34,857 nt of DNA from WHTF01 sp964482425 (lineage in GTDB: Bacteria > Desulfobacterota > Binatia > UBA9968). Of the stretch, positions 1-7,864 are shown in pieces. A model generated the notes under the pieces. It saw nothing but the letters and a program-made list of their open reading frames with translations. It was not told the origin of the DNA and did no database searches. Numbering within the stretch: position 1 is the stretch's first letter; each line of letters begins with the position of its first letter. The stretch spans positions 1 through 34,857 of the forward strand of contig CAYZXN010000333.1 in assembly GCA_964482425.1 (NCBI GenBank), read 5' to 3'. The position numbers and the translations under genes are program-made.

Positions 1-210
1 AAAAACAAAGAGCGGCACTGGATAGAAAGGAGATTGTGCTGTCCGACCGGAGTTTACTGATGGCTAACCGGGCGACAAACTGAACCGGGACCTTTGTTGG
101 GGACATTGTTTTCAGTAGGGACTGAAGGGATGAGATGACGAGGGCGGGTTGGACAATCGGCTGCCGGCAAGGTGCGGAGGGACACCTCGCCGAATGGCCG
201 GAAACGGAGC

Positions 211-426
211 TTACTTGGTATCGGCTTTGGCTTTGCCGTCGGATTTGGTTTCTGCTTTCGCTTTGCCTTCCGCAGCCTTCTTTGCGCCTTTGGCTTTGCC
301 CTCTGTCTTGACCGACTCGGATTTAACCTTACCGTCGGTTTTCATTGCGTCGCCCTTGCCTTCGGCGGCATAGGCGGCGGAAGCTAAAAACATCGAAGCG
401 ACTAACACGCTGAGAAAACGTTTCAT
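211..426 (-). CDS. Small secreted Lys/Ala-rich repeat protein
   Basis: A 71-residue protein of unknown function. Residues 1-20 form a clear Sec signal peptide (MKRF, then a hydrophobic stretch, cleavage expected after AYA at 20). The mature part of about 50 residues is almost only Lys, Ala, Gly, Glu, Asp, Thr and Ser. It carries four or five imperfect units of about 10-11 residues built on an E/D-G-K-A/V-K core (near residues 22, 31, 42, 53 and 63). There is no Cys or aromatic residue after the signal, so it should be exported, strongly basic and probably unfolded. The ATG is preceded by GGAGG at 8 bases, a good ribosome site that favours this strand over the open frames opposite. It is transcribed away from the HerA-like gene. 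Composition recalls small periplasmic Lys/Ala-rich proteins, but I do not recognise a family. Confidence 0.7.
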   Translation of the reverse strand: MKRFLSVLVASMFLASAAYAAEGKGDAMKTDGKVKSESVKTEGKAKGAKKAAEGKAKAETKSDGKAKADTK

Positions 427-652
427 GTAGGAATCCTCCAGTGGAATTTATGGCAATTTTTACAGGAATCTCCGCATAATCGCTTCGCCCTCCGGTCGAT
501 TCGAATTATCTCGGTCGTTCCTGATGCCTTAGACGTGCAGAGCCGCACTTTAATTCACAGGCCAGCCGGTTTATACATCTATTGGCTTATTTATGTTTCA
601 ATCAGCGAGTAATATCCGCTTTTCCAGGTCATCAGCCGAGGAGGCATAGCTC

Positions 653-2113
653 ATGAGTGACGGACTGCCGATTGCGAAAGGACATCAAGACCACCTATTG
701 TTGCCCCAGATGGCCAATCGCCACGGCCTGATCGCCGGCGCGACCGGCACCGGTAAAACCGTCTCGTTGCGGGTCATAGCCGAGAGTTTCAGTCGCATCG
801 GCGTGCCGGTGTTCATGGCCGACGTCAAAGGAGACCTCTCGGGCATTGCCCGGGCAGGTCAAGACGCGCCAAAAATCCGCGAGCGGATCGATAAGCTCGG
901 GTTGAAAGAGTTTGAGTTTGCCGCTTTCCCTACGGTCTTTTGGGACTTGTTTGGCGAGCAGGGGCATCCGGTACGGACAACAATTTCAGATATGGGGCCT
1001 TTGCTTTTGGCGCGGCTGCTCGCTCTCAACGATACCCAGAGCGGCGTGCTCAACCTGGTTTTTAAAATCGCCGACGACAACGGCATGTTGTTGCTTGACC
1101 TTAAGGATCTGCGCGCCATGCTGCAGTACGTCGGCGACAACGCCGCGCAATTCAAGACCCAATACGGCAACGTTTCGGCGGCCAGCATCGGCGCCATCCA
1201 GCGCGGTCTGCTGGAGTTGGAGAGTCAGGGCGGCGAGCGTTTCTTCGGCGAGCCCGCTCTCGAACTCGAGGATTTGATGCAAACCGACGCTTCCGGCCGC
1301 GGCGTGGTCAATATTTTGACCGCCGAAAAGCTGATTGCCTCGCCCAAGCTCTATGCGACATTTTTGTTATGGCTGCTTGCCGAACTGTTCGAGCGCTTGC
1401 CCGAGGCCGGCGATACGGAAAAGCCGAAACTGGCCTTCTTTTTCGATGAAGCTCACTTGTTGTTCAACGATGCGCCCGCGGTATTGCTGGAAAAAATCGA
1501 ACAGGTGATCCGGTTGATTCGCTCGAAGGGCGTCGGAGTTTTTTTCGTCACCCAGAGCCCGCTCGACGTTCCCGACATCGTGCTGGGCCAATTGGGCAAC
1601 CGGGTGCAGCACGCCTTGCGCGCCTTTACGCCTAGGGATCAGAAGGCCGTCAAGGCCGCGGCTCAGACGTTTCGGCAAAATCCGGACATCGACGTGGAAA
1701 AAGCGATCACCGAATTGGGCGTCGGCGAGGCCTTGGTGTCCTTTCTCGACGAGAAGGGACAGCCCGGTGTGGTCGACCGCGCTCTGATTTTTCCGCCGCA
1801 TAGCCAGCTGCCGCCGCTCGCGGCGGTGGAGCGTGCAGCCGTGCTCAAACAGTCGACGCTTTACGGGCACTATGAGAGGGTCGCAGACCGGGAATCGGCC
1901 TATGAGATGCTCAAAGCCAAGGCTACACAAGCGCAGCAATCCGGACAACCTCCCGCGCACAGCGGGGGCTCTTGGCAGTCGGACGCGGGAAGCATGTTCG
2001 ACGCATTGGGCAAGAGCGCGGCGCGGGCCATCGGCAGTCAAATTGGACGCGAGATCATCCGCGGAGTGATGGGTTCCCTCTTTGGCGCCGGCACAACGCG
2101 TAAACGGCGCTGA
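653..2113 (+). CDS. HerA-like ATPase (DUF853 family)
   Basis: A 486-residue P-loop ATPase of the HerA/FtsK superfamily, matching the DUF853 'helicase HerA-like C-terminal' proteins. Seen directly: Walker A GATGTGKT at residues 29-36, a Walker B-type strand ending in D265-E266 (FFFDEAH), and a sensor-like FFVTQSP near residue 300. The C-terminus is Gly/Arg-rich and ends TRKRR. The family is thought to move or remodel nucleic acid as ring ATPases, but no reaction is established for this branch. No NurA nuclease, the usual partner of archaeal HerA, lies beside it, so an end-resection role should not be assumed. The ATG has GAGGAGG 8 bases upstream. The gene is monocistronic, divergent from the small secreted protein and convergent with the BrkB-like gene. 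Confidence 0.9.
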   Translation: MSDGLPIAKGHQDHLLLPQMANRHGLIAGATGTGKTVSLRVIAESFSRIGVPVFMADVKGDLSGIARAGQDAPKIRERIDKLGLKEFEFAAFPTVFWDLFGEQGHPVRTTISDMGPLLLARLLALNDTQSGVLNLVFKIADDNGMLLLDLKDLRAMLQYVGDNAAQFKTQYGNVSAASIGAIQRGLLELESQGGERFFGEPALELEDLMQTDASGRGVVNILTAEKLIASPKLYATFLLWLLAELFERLPEAGDTEKPKLAFFFDEAHLLFNDAPAVLLEKIEQVIRLIRSKGVGVFFVTQSPLDVPDIVLGQLGNRVQHALRAFTPRDQKAVKAAAQTFRQNPDIDVEKAITELGVGEALVSFLDEKGQPGVVDRALIFPPHSQLPPLAAVERAAVLKQSTLYGHYERVADRESAYEMLKAKATQAQQSGQPPAHSGGSWQSDAGSMFDALGKSAARAIGSQIGREIIRGVMGSLFGAGTTRKRR

Positions 2114-2138
2114 AGCACGGCGCCATCAAAAATTTTGA

Positions 2139-2158
2139 GGCGGCGGAAGATTGCCGCC
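2139..2158 (-). terminator. Possible terminator of the BrkB-like gene
   Basis: A 6-bp GGCGGC/GCCGCC stem with an 8-base loop lies between two convergent genes. Read on the minus strand it is followed by TCAAAATTTTTG, an interrupted U-rich tract. It sits about 65 bases past the stop of the minus-strand gene. The tract is imperfect, so the call is tentative. Confidence 0.35.
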
Positions 2159-2222
2159 GATGCAGGTCCAGAACAGCGGTTTGAAAAAAGCCGTGACTCG
2201 ATTGTTCTGCAGCTTCCGTGTG

Positions 2223-3152
2223 TCAGGATTTGCCATCAGCCGGTTCCGCTTCTTCGGACAGCTCGTTTGCGGCAAGGCCGCTGCCAAGCTGGGTGGCATA
2301 CAGCTGGGTTATCTCAGCCCCATAAAAAACTATCAGCGCCGAATAATAAACCCATAGCAGGACCGTAACCAACGACCCGGCTGCGCCGTAAACAGCGGCA
2401 ACGGTGCTTCTTCCCAAATTGAGGCCGATCAAAAATTTTCCCACGCTAAACAGGAGCGAGGTCAGAGCCGCTCCGAGCAGGACATCTCTCCAGGCGATCT
2501 GAACGTCGGGCAAAATTTTGTAGATCAATGCGAACAGCAGCGTGACGAGCGCAAAAGAAGCGGTGAGATCGACTGCCGGCCAGATCGTGGCGAGACCGGG
2601 CAGAAGGTGACCGAAGTACTTGCTTATGGCCGACAAGACGGTCGTGACGATGAGGGATATCAGCAGGAGAAAACCGATCGCTAAAAGCATGGCGTAGGAG
2701 AAAAAGCGGGCGCGAAGAAAAGCCCACCAGGCGACGTCCGGCTTCGGAGTGACTCCGAAGATGACGTCGAGGGATTGTTGCAGTTGGCCGACGACCGCGC
2801 CGGCGCCGAGCAATAATATGAAGCCTCCAGAAATTGTCGCAAGGACGCCGCTACCTTGCTGGTTGGCTTTCTGCACGATCGCCTGGACCGCCCTTGCGCT
2901 TTCCTCGCCTGCAATTCCGGCGATTGCTCCAACGATGTAATTTTCTGCAGCGGCGGTTCCAAAGAAAGGTCCGACAATGGCGATCAGAATGATGATCAGC
3001 GGCGCCAGTGACACCAGGCTGTAATAGGCAAGCGCAGCCGCCATCTCGAAGGCGTTATGATTAAACCACTGCCATAAAGCCGGTTTGAGCAACCAAATTA
3101 CCGAGGTTGCTTTGCTAATGGGACCTCGTGCCGAAATTGTTGGCGCAGCCAT
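2223..3152 (-). CDS. YihY/virulence factor BrkB family membrane protein
   Basis: A 309-residue inner-membrane protein with about six hydrophobic helices spread over residues 35-290. Typical family features are the N-terminal NAFEMAAALAYYSLVSLAPL segment and a C-terminal block with VYGAAGS and YYSALIVFYGAEITQ. The family was once labelled ribonuclease BN. That name belongs to a different enzyme, and the molecular function of YihY/BrkB proteins remains unclear (transport or envelope roles have been proposed). The length is normal for the family. The ATG lacks a convincing ribosome site, and a perfect TATAAT ends only 4 bases before it, so the message may be leaderless. It converges on the HerA-like gene. 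Confidence 0.9.
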   Translation of the reverse strand: MAAPTISARGPISKATSVIWLLKPALWQWFNHNAFEMAAALAYYSLVSLAPLIIILIAIVGPFFGTAAAENYIVGAIAGIAGEESARAVQAIVQKANQQGSGVLATISGGFILLLGAGAVVGQLQQSLDVIFGVTPKPDVAWWAFLRARFFSYAMLLAIGFLLLISLIVTTVLSAISKYFGHLLPGLATIWPAVDLTASFALVTLLFALIYKILPDVQIAWRDVLLGAALTSLLFSVGKFLIGLNLGRSTVAAVYGAAGSLVTVLLWVYYSALIVFYGAEITQLYATQLGSGLAANELSEEAEPADGKS

Positions 3153-3156
3153 GGCA

Positions 3157-3162
3157 ATTATA
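3157..3162 (-). promoter_or_regulatory. -10 box (TATAAT) directly upstream of the BrkB-like gene
   Basis: On the minus strand a perfect TATAAT is followed by TGCC and then the ATG. Initiation 6-8 bases after a -10 box would fall on or beside the start codon. No good -35 hexamer is visible at 16-18 bases. The site is therefore a match to consensus only, without proof of use. Confidence 0.4.
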
Positions 3163-3257
3163 CTCTAGCATATCCCGGTGCGAGGACTGGATCTCAAGTA
3201 TGTTCCATAAGTTGCAAATCTACCGAGCTTTGAGTTTTAGATGGAAGGTTTTTCTTA

Positions 3258-4454
3258 CTAGGTTTTTCTTCCCAGCAAACGGTAAAACAACGTTGTGGTG
3301 ATGATCAACGAGACGCCGGCGGTCAACGCAACGCCCAGTGAAGCTCCGAAAATGGTGGCGAAGGCTCCCATAGCTATCGACCCGAGGGATCGCATTCCCT
3401 GGTCCATGTTAAAAACGCTCATCGCCCGCCCCAAAATATCCCGCGGCGCCTCGATCTGAATGATCACCCGGCTGATGGTGCGGAAGCTGACTTGTCCGGC
3501 GCCGACTACCCCGAGTAGGAATACCGAAAGCCAGAACACAGGTGAGAGGCAGAAAAGGATGAGGAAAATAGGCGTGACGGTGGTCGTGATCCACAACAGC
3601 CACGCTCGGTTCCATCGTTCTCCCACCGACGCAAGAAAAGTAAGCGATGCAATCGCGCCCACACCCGGCGCCGCCATCAGCAGCCCCAGCCCCTCGGGAC
3701 CCACCTCGAGAACTTCCTTGGCAAAAACCGGCAGAAAGCGCTGGTACGGGACAATCAAAATACTGAAAGTATAGGCCGCGGCGATGCTGCTCAAGATTAG
3801 CGGCGAAGCCCATACGTACTGGAAACCTTCCTTGAATTCGCGCACGAAGTTTTGATCCGGATGCGTTGCCCTTTGATCGTTCAAACGGATAAGTAGTAAT
3901 CCCATTGCTGAAAGAATCAAGCTCGCCAGGAAAATTTCATAACAACCGCCGACGCCAATCCACAGAATCAAGATACCGCCCGCAGAGGGGCCAACGATGC
4001 GCGCGAAGTTAAAGCCGATCGTGTAAAGCGAAACAGCGTTCATCAAGTCCTCACGCGGCACCAACTCCGCCAGGATAGACTGAGAGGCCGACGGATTTAC
4101 GGCGCGGATTGAACCGAAGAGAACTTCCAGCGTGAGAAGGTGCCAAAAATCGAGCGCTCCAAAGGTATAGAGGACAAGAAAAATGACGACCGGAATGGCA
4201 GAGGAGAATTGAATCAGGATCAACAGGCGCTTGCGATTGTAGCGGTCGACCAAAACGCCACCGAGAGCGCCAAGCAACAAACGGGGCGCGGCGCCGCACA
4301 AGCCAAGAACACCCAATGCCATGGCCGATTCGGTGATCTCGTAGGCGATCCAGTACAGCGCCACTTCTTGGATAAAATGGCCGAGCGACGCCAGCAGATC
4401 ACTGGACCAGAATAACGCGTAATCCCTGTAGCGTAGGGAATGAAAGATGCGAAT
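3258..4454 (-). CDS. MFS exporter (EntS/MFS_3-like), apparent ATT start
   Basis: A twelve-helix major facilitator of the MFS_3/EntS drug- and siderophore-exporter type. The loop motif after helix 2 is GVLVDRYNRKR. The only normal start in frame is a GTG at 4364, which cuts into helix 1 just before ALYWIAYE. The reading frame stays open upstream and encodes the expected family N-terminus, HSLRYRDYALFW followed by LLASLGHFIQE. No in-frame ATG, GTG or TTG exists between the upstream stop and 4364. An ATT at 4454-4452 has AAGGAG 9 bases before it and gives a full-length 398-residue protein, so I place the start there. The alternatives are a miscalled ATG or a gene that lost its start. It follows msrQ on the same strand after about 255 bases. 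The substrate is unknown. Confidence 0.8.
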   Translation of the reverse strand: MRIFHSLRYRDYALFWSSDLLASLGHFIQEVALYWIAYEITESAMALGVLGLCGAAPRLLLGALGGVLVDRYNRKRLLILIQFSSAIPVVIFLVLYTFGALDFWHLLTLEVLFGSIRAVNPSASQSILAELVPREDLMNAVSLYTIGFNFARIVGPSAGGILILWIGVGGCYEIFLASLILSAMGLLLIRLNDQRATHPDQNFVREFKEGFQYVWASPLILSSIAAAYTFSILIVPYQRFLPVFAKEVLEVGPEGLGLLMAAPGVGAIASLTFLASVGERWNRAWLLWITTTVTPIFLILFCLSPVFWLSVFLLGVVGAGQVSFRTISRVIIQIEAPRDILGRAMSVFNMDQGMRSLGSIAMGAFATIFGASLGVALTAGVSLIITTTLFYRLLGRKT

Positions 4455-4710
4455 AGGATGAATCTCCTTCCGGACTGTCGCACAGCTAAAGCAATCGTTG
4501 CTTATAGCCTGTCCCCGGTCGATAAAAAAGGAATCGAAGCGCCAGCCTTGATAGCCATGCAGTAACTCACCGGTGCAGAACTTAGGTCAGTCTCAGAGGC
4601 GGGAGCTCAGGACGGCGATCGAACTCGGGCAGCGGCTATAAATATCCAAACTGGGTTGTTACCGAATGCGCCAGCTTTGGCTGCCAAAGAGAAGAGCGGT
4701 TAAAAAGAGA

Positions 4711-5373
4711 TCAATCCGCAATGTCGCGGCTCCGGTTCGAGGCGCGGGCCTGTATCGAAGCGGTCCTGGCCGAGCGTCGCCGGGAAAAGCGACGCTTAAT
4801 GGCCGGTGCCCAACTGAATGCGAGGCGGGATCCAAGCAGAACGGCCAGCACTACCCCGTATTGCACCGGCCGGCGAATGTCTGACTTGACGAGCCAGTAA
4901 AAATGCAGAACCGCCGCCGCCGCCGAAACGTAGATCAGACGATGTAGCTGCTGCCAGCGCTTACCGAGGCGGCGAATCATCGCGGCGGTTGAAGTAATCG
5001 CCAGCGGGACCATCAGCACAAGGGAAGTGAAGCCTGCGGTTACGTAAGGACGCTTGAAGATGTCTTTGACGATTGCATTGAAGTCGAAGAAATGGTCCAG
5101 GACCATATAAGTCAGAAAATGCAGCACGGCATAGAAGAACGCGAAGAGCCCCAACATCCGGCGAACCTTGACCAGGGCGTTCCAGCCGGTAATTTTGCGC
5201 AGCGGCGTGATCGCCAGCGTGGCGAGCAAGACGAACAAAGCCCAGGAGCCGGTAAAGCGCGTGATCGCTTCGATAGGATTGACTCCCAGATCGTCAGTGA
5301 ATGCATTGAAGACAAGCTGGCCGAGTGGAATGAGGCAGACGACGAAAACGGCAGGCTTAAGCCAGGACAGCAT
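4711..5373 (-). CDS. msrQ: MsrQ, haem-binding membrane subunit of methionine sulfoxide reductase
   Basis: A 220-residue ferric-reductase-like membrane protein that carries electrons from the respiratory chain to periplasmic MsrP. It aligns by eye with E. coli MsrQ (formerly YedZ) along its length: FTG near 40, ATLAITPL near 51, RRMLGLFAFFYAVLH near 71-85, and LGKRWQQLHRLIY near 136-148. Histidines at 85, 144 and 157 are the likely haem ligands by comparison with the family. Six helices are expected. I use the ATG at 5373. A TTG at 5433 would add 20 residues, but neither start has a clear ribosome site. It lies downstream of msrP on the same strand after about 120 bases. The C-terminus is Arg/Ser-rich and slightly longer than in E. 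coli. Confidence 0.93.
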   Translation of the reverse strand: MLSWLKPAVFVVCLIPLGQLVFNAFTDDLGVNPIEAITRFTGSWALFVLLATLAITPLRKITGWNALVKVRRMLGLFAFFYAVLHFLTYMVLDHFFDFNAIVKDIFKRPYVTAGFTSLVLMVPLAITSTAAMIRRLGKRWQQLHRLIYVSAAAAVLHFYWLVKSDIRRPVQYGVVLAVLLGSRLAFSWAPAIKRRFSRRRSARTASIQARASNRSRDIAD

Positions 5374-5495
5374 AAGGTGCAGTGACTCGAACAGGCAGAC
5401 GTAGCGAATCGAAAGTCGGAGCTCCGAAATCAAAGATTAGCATCCGCACAACACGGCGGACGCTCTGATCCCTGTTCTGCCCAGCGTGTTTCGCC

Positions 5496-6458
5496 TCAAT
5501 AGAATTTCCGTAAATCCATGCCGCTGTAAAGCTGAGCGACCTGTTCGCTATAACCATTGAACATGAGGGTCTTACGCCGGAAGAATTCGCCGATCCGGCG
5601 CTCCGTGGCCTGGCTCCAGCGCGGGTGATCGACGTCCGGGTTGACGTTCGAATAGAAGCCGTATTCTTGCGGCTGCATCATGTTCCACGATGCCGGCGGT
5701 TGCTTTTCGACAAAGCGGACTTTTACGATGGACTTGATGCTTTTAAAGCCGTATTTCCACGGCACCACCAGCCGGATGGGCGCGCCATTTTGCGCCGGCA
5801 GAACCTGTCCGTAGAGGCCGACTGACAAGATCGTCAGCGGGTGCATGGCTTCGTCCATCCGCAGTCCCTCGACGTAGGGCCATTCCATGATCGGCAGTTT
5901 TTGCCCCGGCAATCGCTTCGGGTCATGCAGCGTGACGAAATGTATGAACTTTGCGTTGCCGGTGGGCTCAGCCAGCTTCACCAGGGAGCTCAATGGGAAT
6001 CCCACCCACGGGACCACCATCGACCACGCTTCGACACAGCGCAGTCGATAGATTCTTTCTTCCAACGGGCTGAGCTTAATCAGGGAATCGATGTCGTAGG
6101 TCTTAGGCTTCTTGACCTCTCCCTCCACCGCTACGGTCCAGGGACGCATTGGCGTAAAATGCTTGGCGTTTGCCGCAGGGTCTTCCTTGTCGGGACCGAG
6201 CTCATAGAAGTTGTTATAGGTGGTAATTTCTTTAAATGAGTTCTGTTTCTCATTGATGCTATAGGAGCTCTTTTTCAGGCCGACAAACTTTTCGTCGCCC
6301 GCGGCTTTCCTGGGCGCCAGCCAGTCCGCTCCGCTGAGAACCACTCCGGTCGAAACAGCGGCTGCCGATGCAGAAAGCAGAAACTGCCGCCGGTTAAAGT
6401 AGAGCTCTCTCGGAGTGATGTCGGACGATTTTACATCCTCTGCTTTCTTGATCAGCAT
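5496..6458 (-). CDS. msrP: MsrP, molybdopterin methionine sulfoxide reductase catalytic subunit
   Basis: A 320-residue protein that reduces methionine sulfoxide in periplasmic proteins, using molybdopterin and electrons from MsrQ. A Tat signal is visible: NRRQFLLSASAAA at residues 22-34 and a hydrophobic stretch to about 43. The body follows E. coli YedY/MsrP closely: YNNFYELG at 81-88, PLEERIYRLRCVEAWSMVVPW at 131-151, NGAPIRLVVPWKYGFK, and DHPRWSQATERRIG near the end. Cys141 in YRLRC is the expected molybdenum ligand. The start ATG has AAGAGGAG just upstream. The pairing with msrQ is the standard arrangement and makes both calls firm. Confidence 0.96.
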   Translation of the reverse strand: MLIKKAEDVKSSDITPRELYFNRRQFLLSASAAAVSTGVVLSGADWLAPRKAAGDEKFVGLKKSSYSINEKQNSFKEITTYNNFYELGPDKEDPAANAKHFTPMRPWTVAVEGEVKKPKTYDIDSLIKLSPLEERIYRLRCVEAWSMVVPWVGFPLSSLVKLAEPTGNAKFIHFVTLHDPKRLPGQKLPIMEWPYVEGLRMDEAMHPLTILSVGLYGQVLPAQNGAPIRLVVPWKYGFKSIKSIVKVRFVEKQPPASWNMMQPQEYGFYSNVNPDVDHPRWSQATERRIGEFFRRKTLMFNGYSEQVAQLYSGMDLRKFY

Positions 6459-6766
6459 GGCTCCTCTTTCTGGCTAATCGGCCGGTGACGGGGACAACGA
6501 TATTGTCTCTAGCCGATCGTGCCGCGCTTGTCCATAATTAGCTTGGATCAGTTTGCTGCCGACGGCCGCGGTGGCACAAGCAATCTCGGCACAAACCTTG
6601 TTTTCTCGCCGGTTCTGTTTAGCTGCCGCTTTCGACCGTTCGTTGCGCCGCTGATAATCACCTCACAAAGAACGTGTGGCGGTGATCCAAAGTTCCCGCA
6701 ATCTATAAGGCCTTAAATATTCTTAAGATTTTGGGGGGCATGGCTGCCCCCCGACGCTGCTGTGGT
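6459..6766. other. Intergenic region upstream of msrP
   Basis: About 308 bases without a convincing gene. It holds the msrP upstream region and, at its far end, a strong GC-rich hairpin after the small gene at 6767. I see no promoter matching consensus well enough to name. The short plus-strand frame here has no family match. Confidence 0.6.
6733..6752. repeat. Perfect 8-bp inverted repeat (strong hairpin)
   Basis: GGGGGGCA and TGCCCCCC are perfectly complementary around a 4-base TGGC loop. It begins 15 bases past the stop of the 69-residue gene on the minus strand. On that strand the stem is followed by AAAATCTT, not a U-run, so it is not a canonical intrinsic terminator. It could still pause transcription or protect the 3' end. 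Confidence 0.6.
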
Positions 6767-6976
6767 TTAGTGAAGGTAGGTTTTATTTTTCGATACTGTC
6801 GCAAAATCATCATCGCAGCGAAAGTTGTGAGAAGATTTTCTGAGGATCTCAATTAATGCCGCTTGGGCTATTTTGTAGGCTTCTCTGTCGTTATCGGAAT
6901 ATTCGAACGCGACCTCGCTGGCTGCCGCGATAAGTTCGCCGAGCGTCGTGTCGAGCCGGTTAGTCTTATTATCCAT
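6767..6976 (-). CDS. Hypothetical 69-residue protein
   Basis: A small soluble acidic-to-neutral protein with no recognised family. Residues 9-47 look like two amphipathic helices (LGELIAAASEVAFEYS, then AYKIAQAALIEILRKS). The tail is polar, with one Cys at 54. The ATG is preceded by AAGGAGG with a 5-base gap, one of the best ribosome sites in the window, and that is the main reason to believe in the gene. It is downstream of mtgA on the same strand after about 130 bases and is followed by a strong hairpin. Function unknown. Confidence 0.65.
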   Translation of the reverse strand: MDNKTNRLDTTLGELIAAASEVAFEYSDNDREAYKIAQAALIEILRKSSHNFRCDDDFATVSKNKTYLH

Positions 6977-7105
6977 TATCCCTCCTTGGTCTGTAACGTG
7001 AAAAGCGTTGCCTGTGGGCGGGCAGTTCTCGCGTTAACTTTTAGACGTCCGGCAAGAAAAAAAGTTGTACTGTGTTTTGCCTCTGTGAGGCGCGGCCCAT
7101 CGCGA

Positions 7106-7864
7106 TCAAGCTTCGGGAGGCGTTGCGGATTGTTGCTCGACATTTCGAAAGAGCGGAATCCGCTTGATGCGGTCGTACTCTTCTCTGGATATATGGCCAA
7201 CGTCGGCTAAGCGGGCTAAAACGAGGTTTCGTCTGTTAAGAACACTTTTTTCATGCGCTGCTCTTGGATTAGGAAGCAGCGCCGCCAGGGTTGCGGCCTC
7301 GAGCGCGTTGACATCGGCGGCTGATTTATCGAAATAATGGCGCGAGGCGGCCTCGGCGCCGTAGATGTTGCGTCCCAGCTCTACAACGTTGAGATAAAGT
7401 TCGAAGATTCTCGTCTTTGACAGCGCGTGTTCGAGTTGCCAGGCGATGACGATTTCCTTCGCCTTGCGCAACGGGTTTTTCGCCGGGCTCAAGTAGAGAT
7501 TGCGCGCCAGCTGCATGGTGATCGTGCTGCCGCCGCGCCTGAAGCTCATGGTTTCGACATCCTTTTTAAGCGCCTCCTTCAGCTCTCGCACATCGACTCC
7601 CTTGTGACTGAAAAATGACGCATCTTCGCTGATGAGAACCGCTTTCTTCAAATGGCCGGAAATCTTGTCATAGGAAATCCAGATCTGTTGGCGCGAGGCG
7701 GGCAGCCTTTTTTGCTTGTTTTCGCGGTCGCGCAGGTCCATCAGCGCCGTCTCCTTGGGATTTCTCTTCGCCAACACCGACACGTCCGGCAGGGCCGTGT
7801 AGAGATAAACCAACGCACCGGCCAGCAACGTCAATAACCAGCTCTCAAGAAAAATTCTTCTCAT
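7106..7864 (-). CDS. mtgA: Monofunctional peptidoglycan glycosyltransferase MtgA
   Basis: A 252-residue GT51 enzyme that polymerises lipid II into glycan strands at the outer face of the inner membrane. One N-terminal anchor helix is visible (about residues 8-25), followed by the GT51 domain. Motif 1 is SEDASFFSHKGVD, with catalytic Glu80-Asp81. Motif 2 is RRGGSTITMQLARNLYL at 109-125. Further motifs are KAKEIVIAWQLE, KTRIFELYLN and GRNIYGAEAAS. There is no transpeptidase domain, and the length matches E. coli MtgA. Its start overlaps the end of mutY by 20 bases, so the two are probably co-transcribed and perhaps translationally coupled. Confidence 0.95.
   Translation of the reverse strand: MRRIFLESWLLTLLAGALVYLYTALPDVSVLAKRNPKETALMDLRDRENKQKRLPASRQQIWISYDKISGHLKKAVLISEDASFFSHKGVDVRELKEALKKDVETMSFRRGGSTITMQLARNLYLSPAKNPLRKAKEIVIAWQLEHALSKTRIFELYLNVVELGRNIYGAEAASRHYFDKSAADVNALEAATLAALLPNPRAAHEKSVLNRRNLVLARLADVGHISREEYDRIKRIPLFRNVEQQSATPPEA

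Noticed and set aside
3..83. Short open frame at the window start ending in TGA
   Set aside because: About 26 codons with no recognisable C-terminus of a known family; too little to call a partial gene.
149..387. Two plus-strand frames opposite the small Lys/Ala-rich gene
   Set aside because: Their hydrophobic Ala/Leu/Phe repeats are just the complement of Lys/Ala codons; the minus strand has a signal peptide and a good ribosome site.
1367..2041. Long minus-strand frame (224 codons) inside the HerA-like gene
   Set aside because: It lies wholly opposite a gene with clear Walker motifs, has no family features, and is expected by chance in GC-rich DNA.
2223..3152. Naming the BrkB-like protein ribonuclease BN
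   Set aside because: That is a historical misassignment; the YihY/BrkB family is an integral membrane family with no nuclease motif here.
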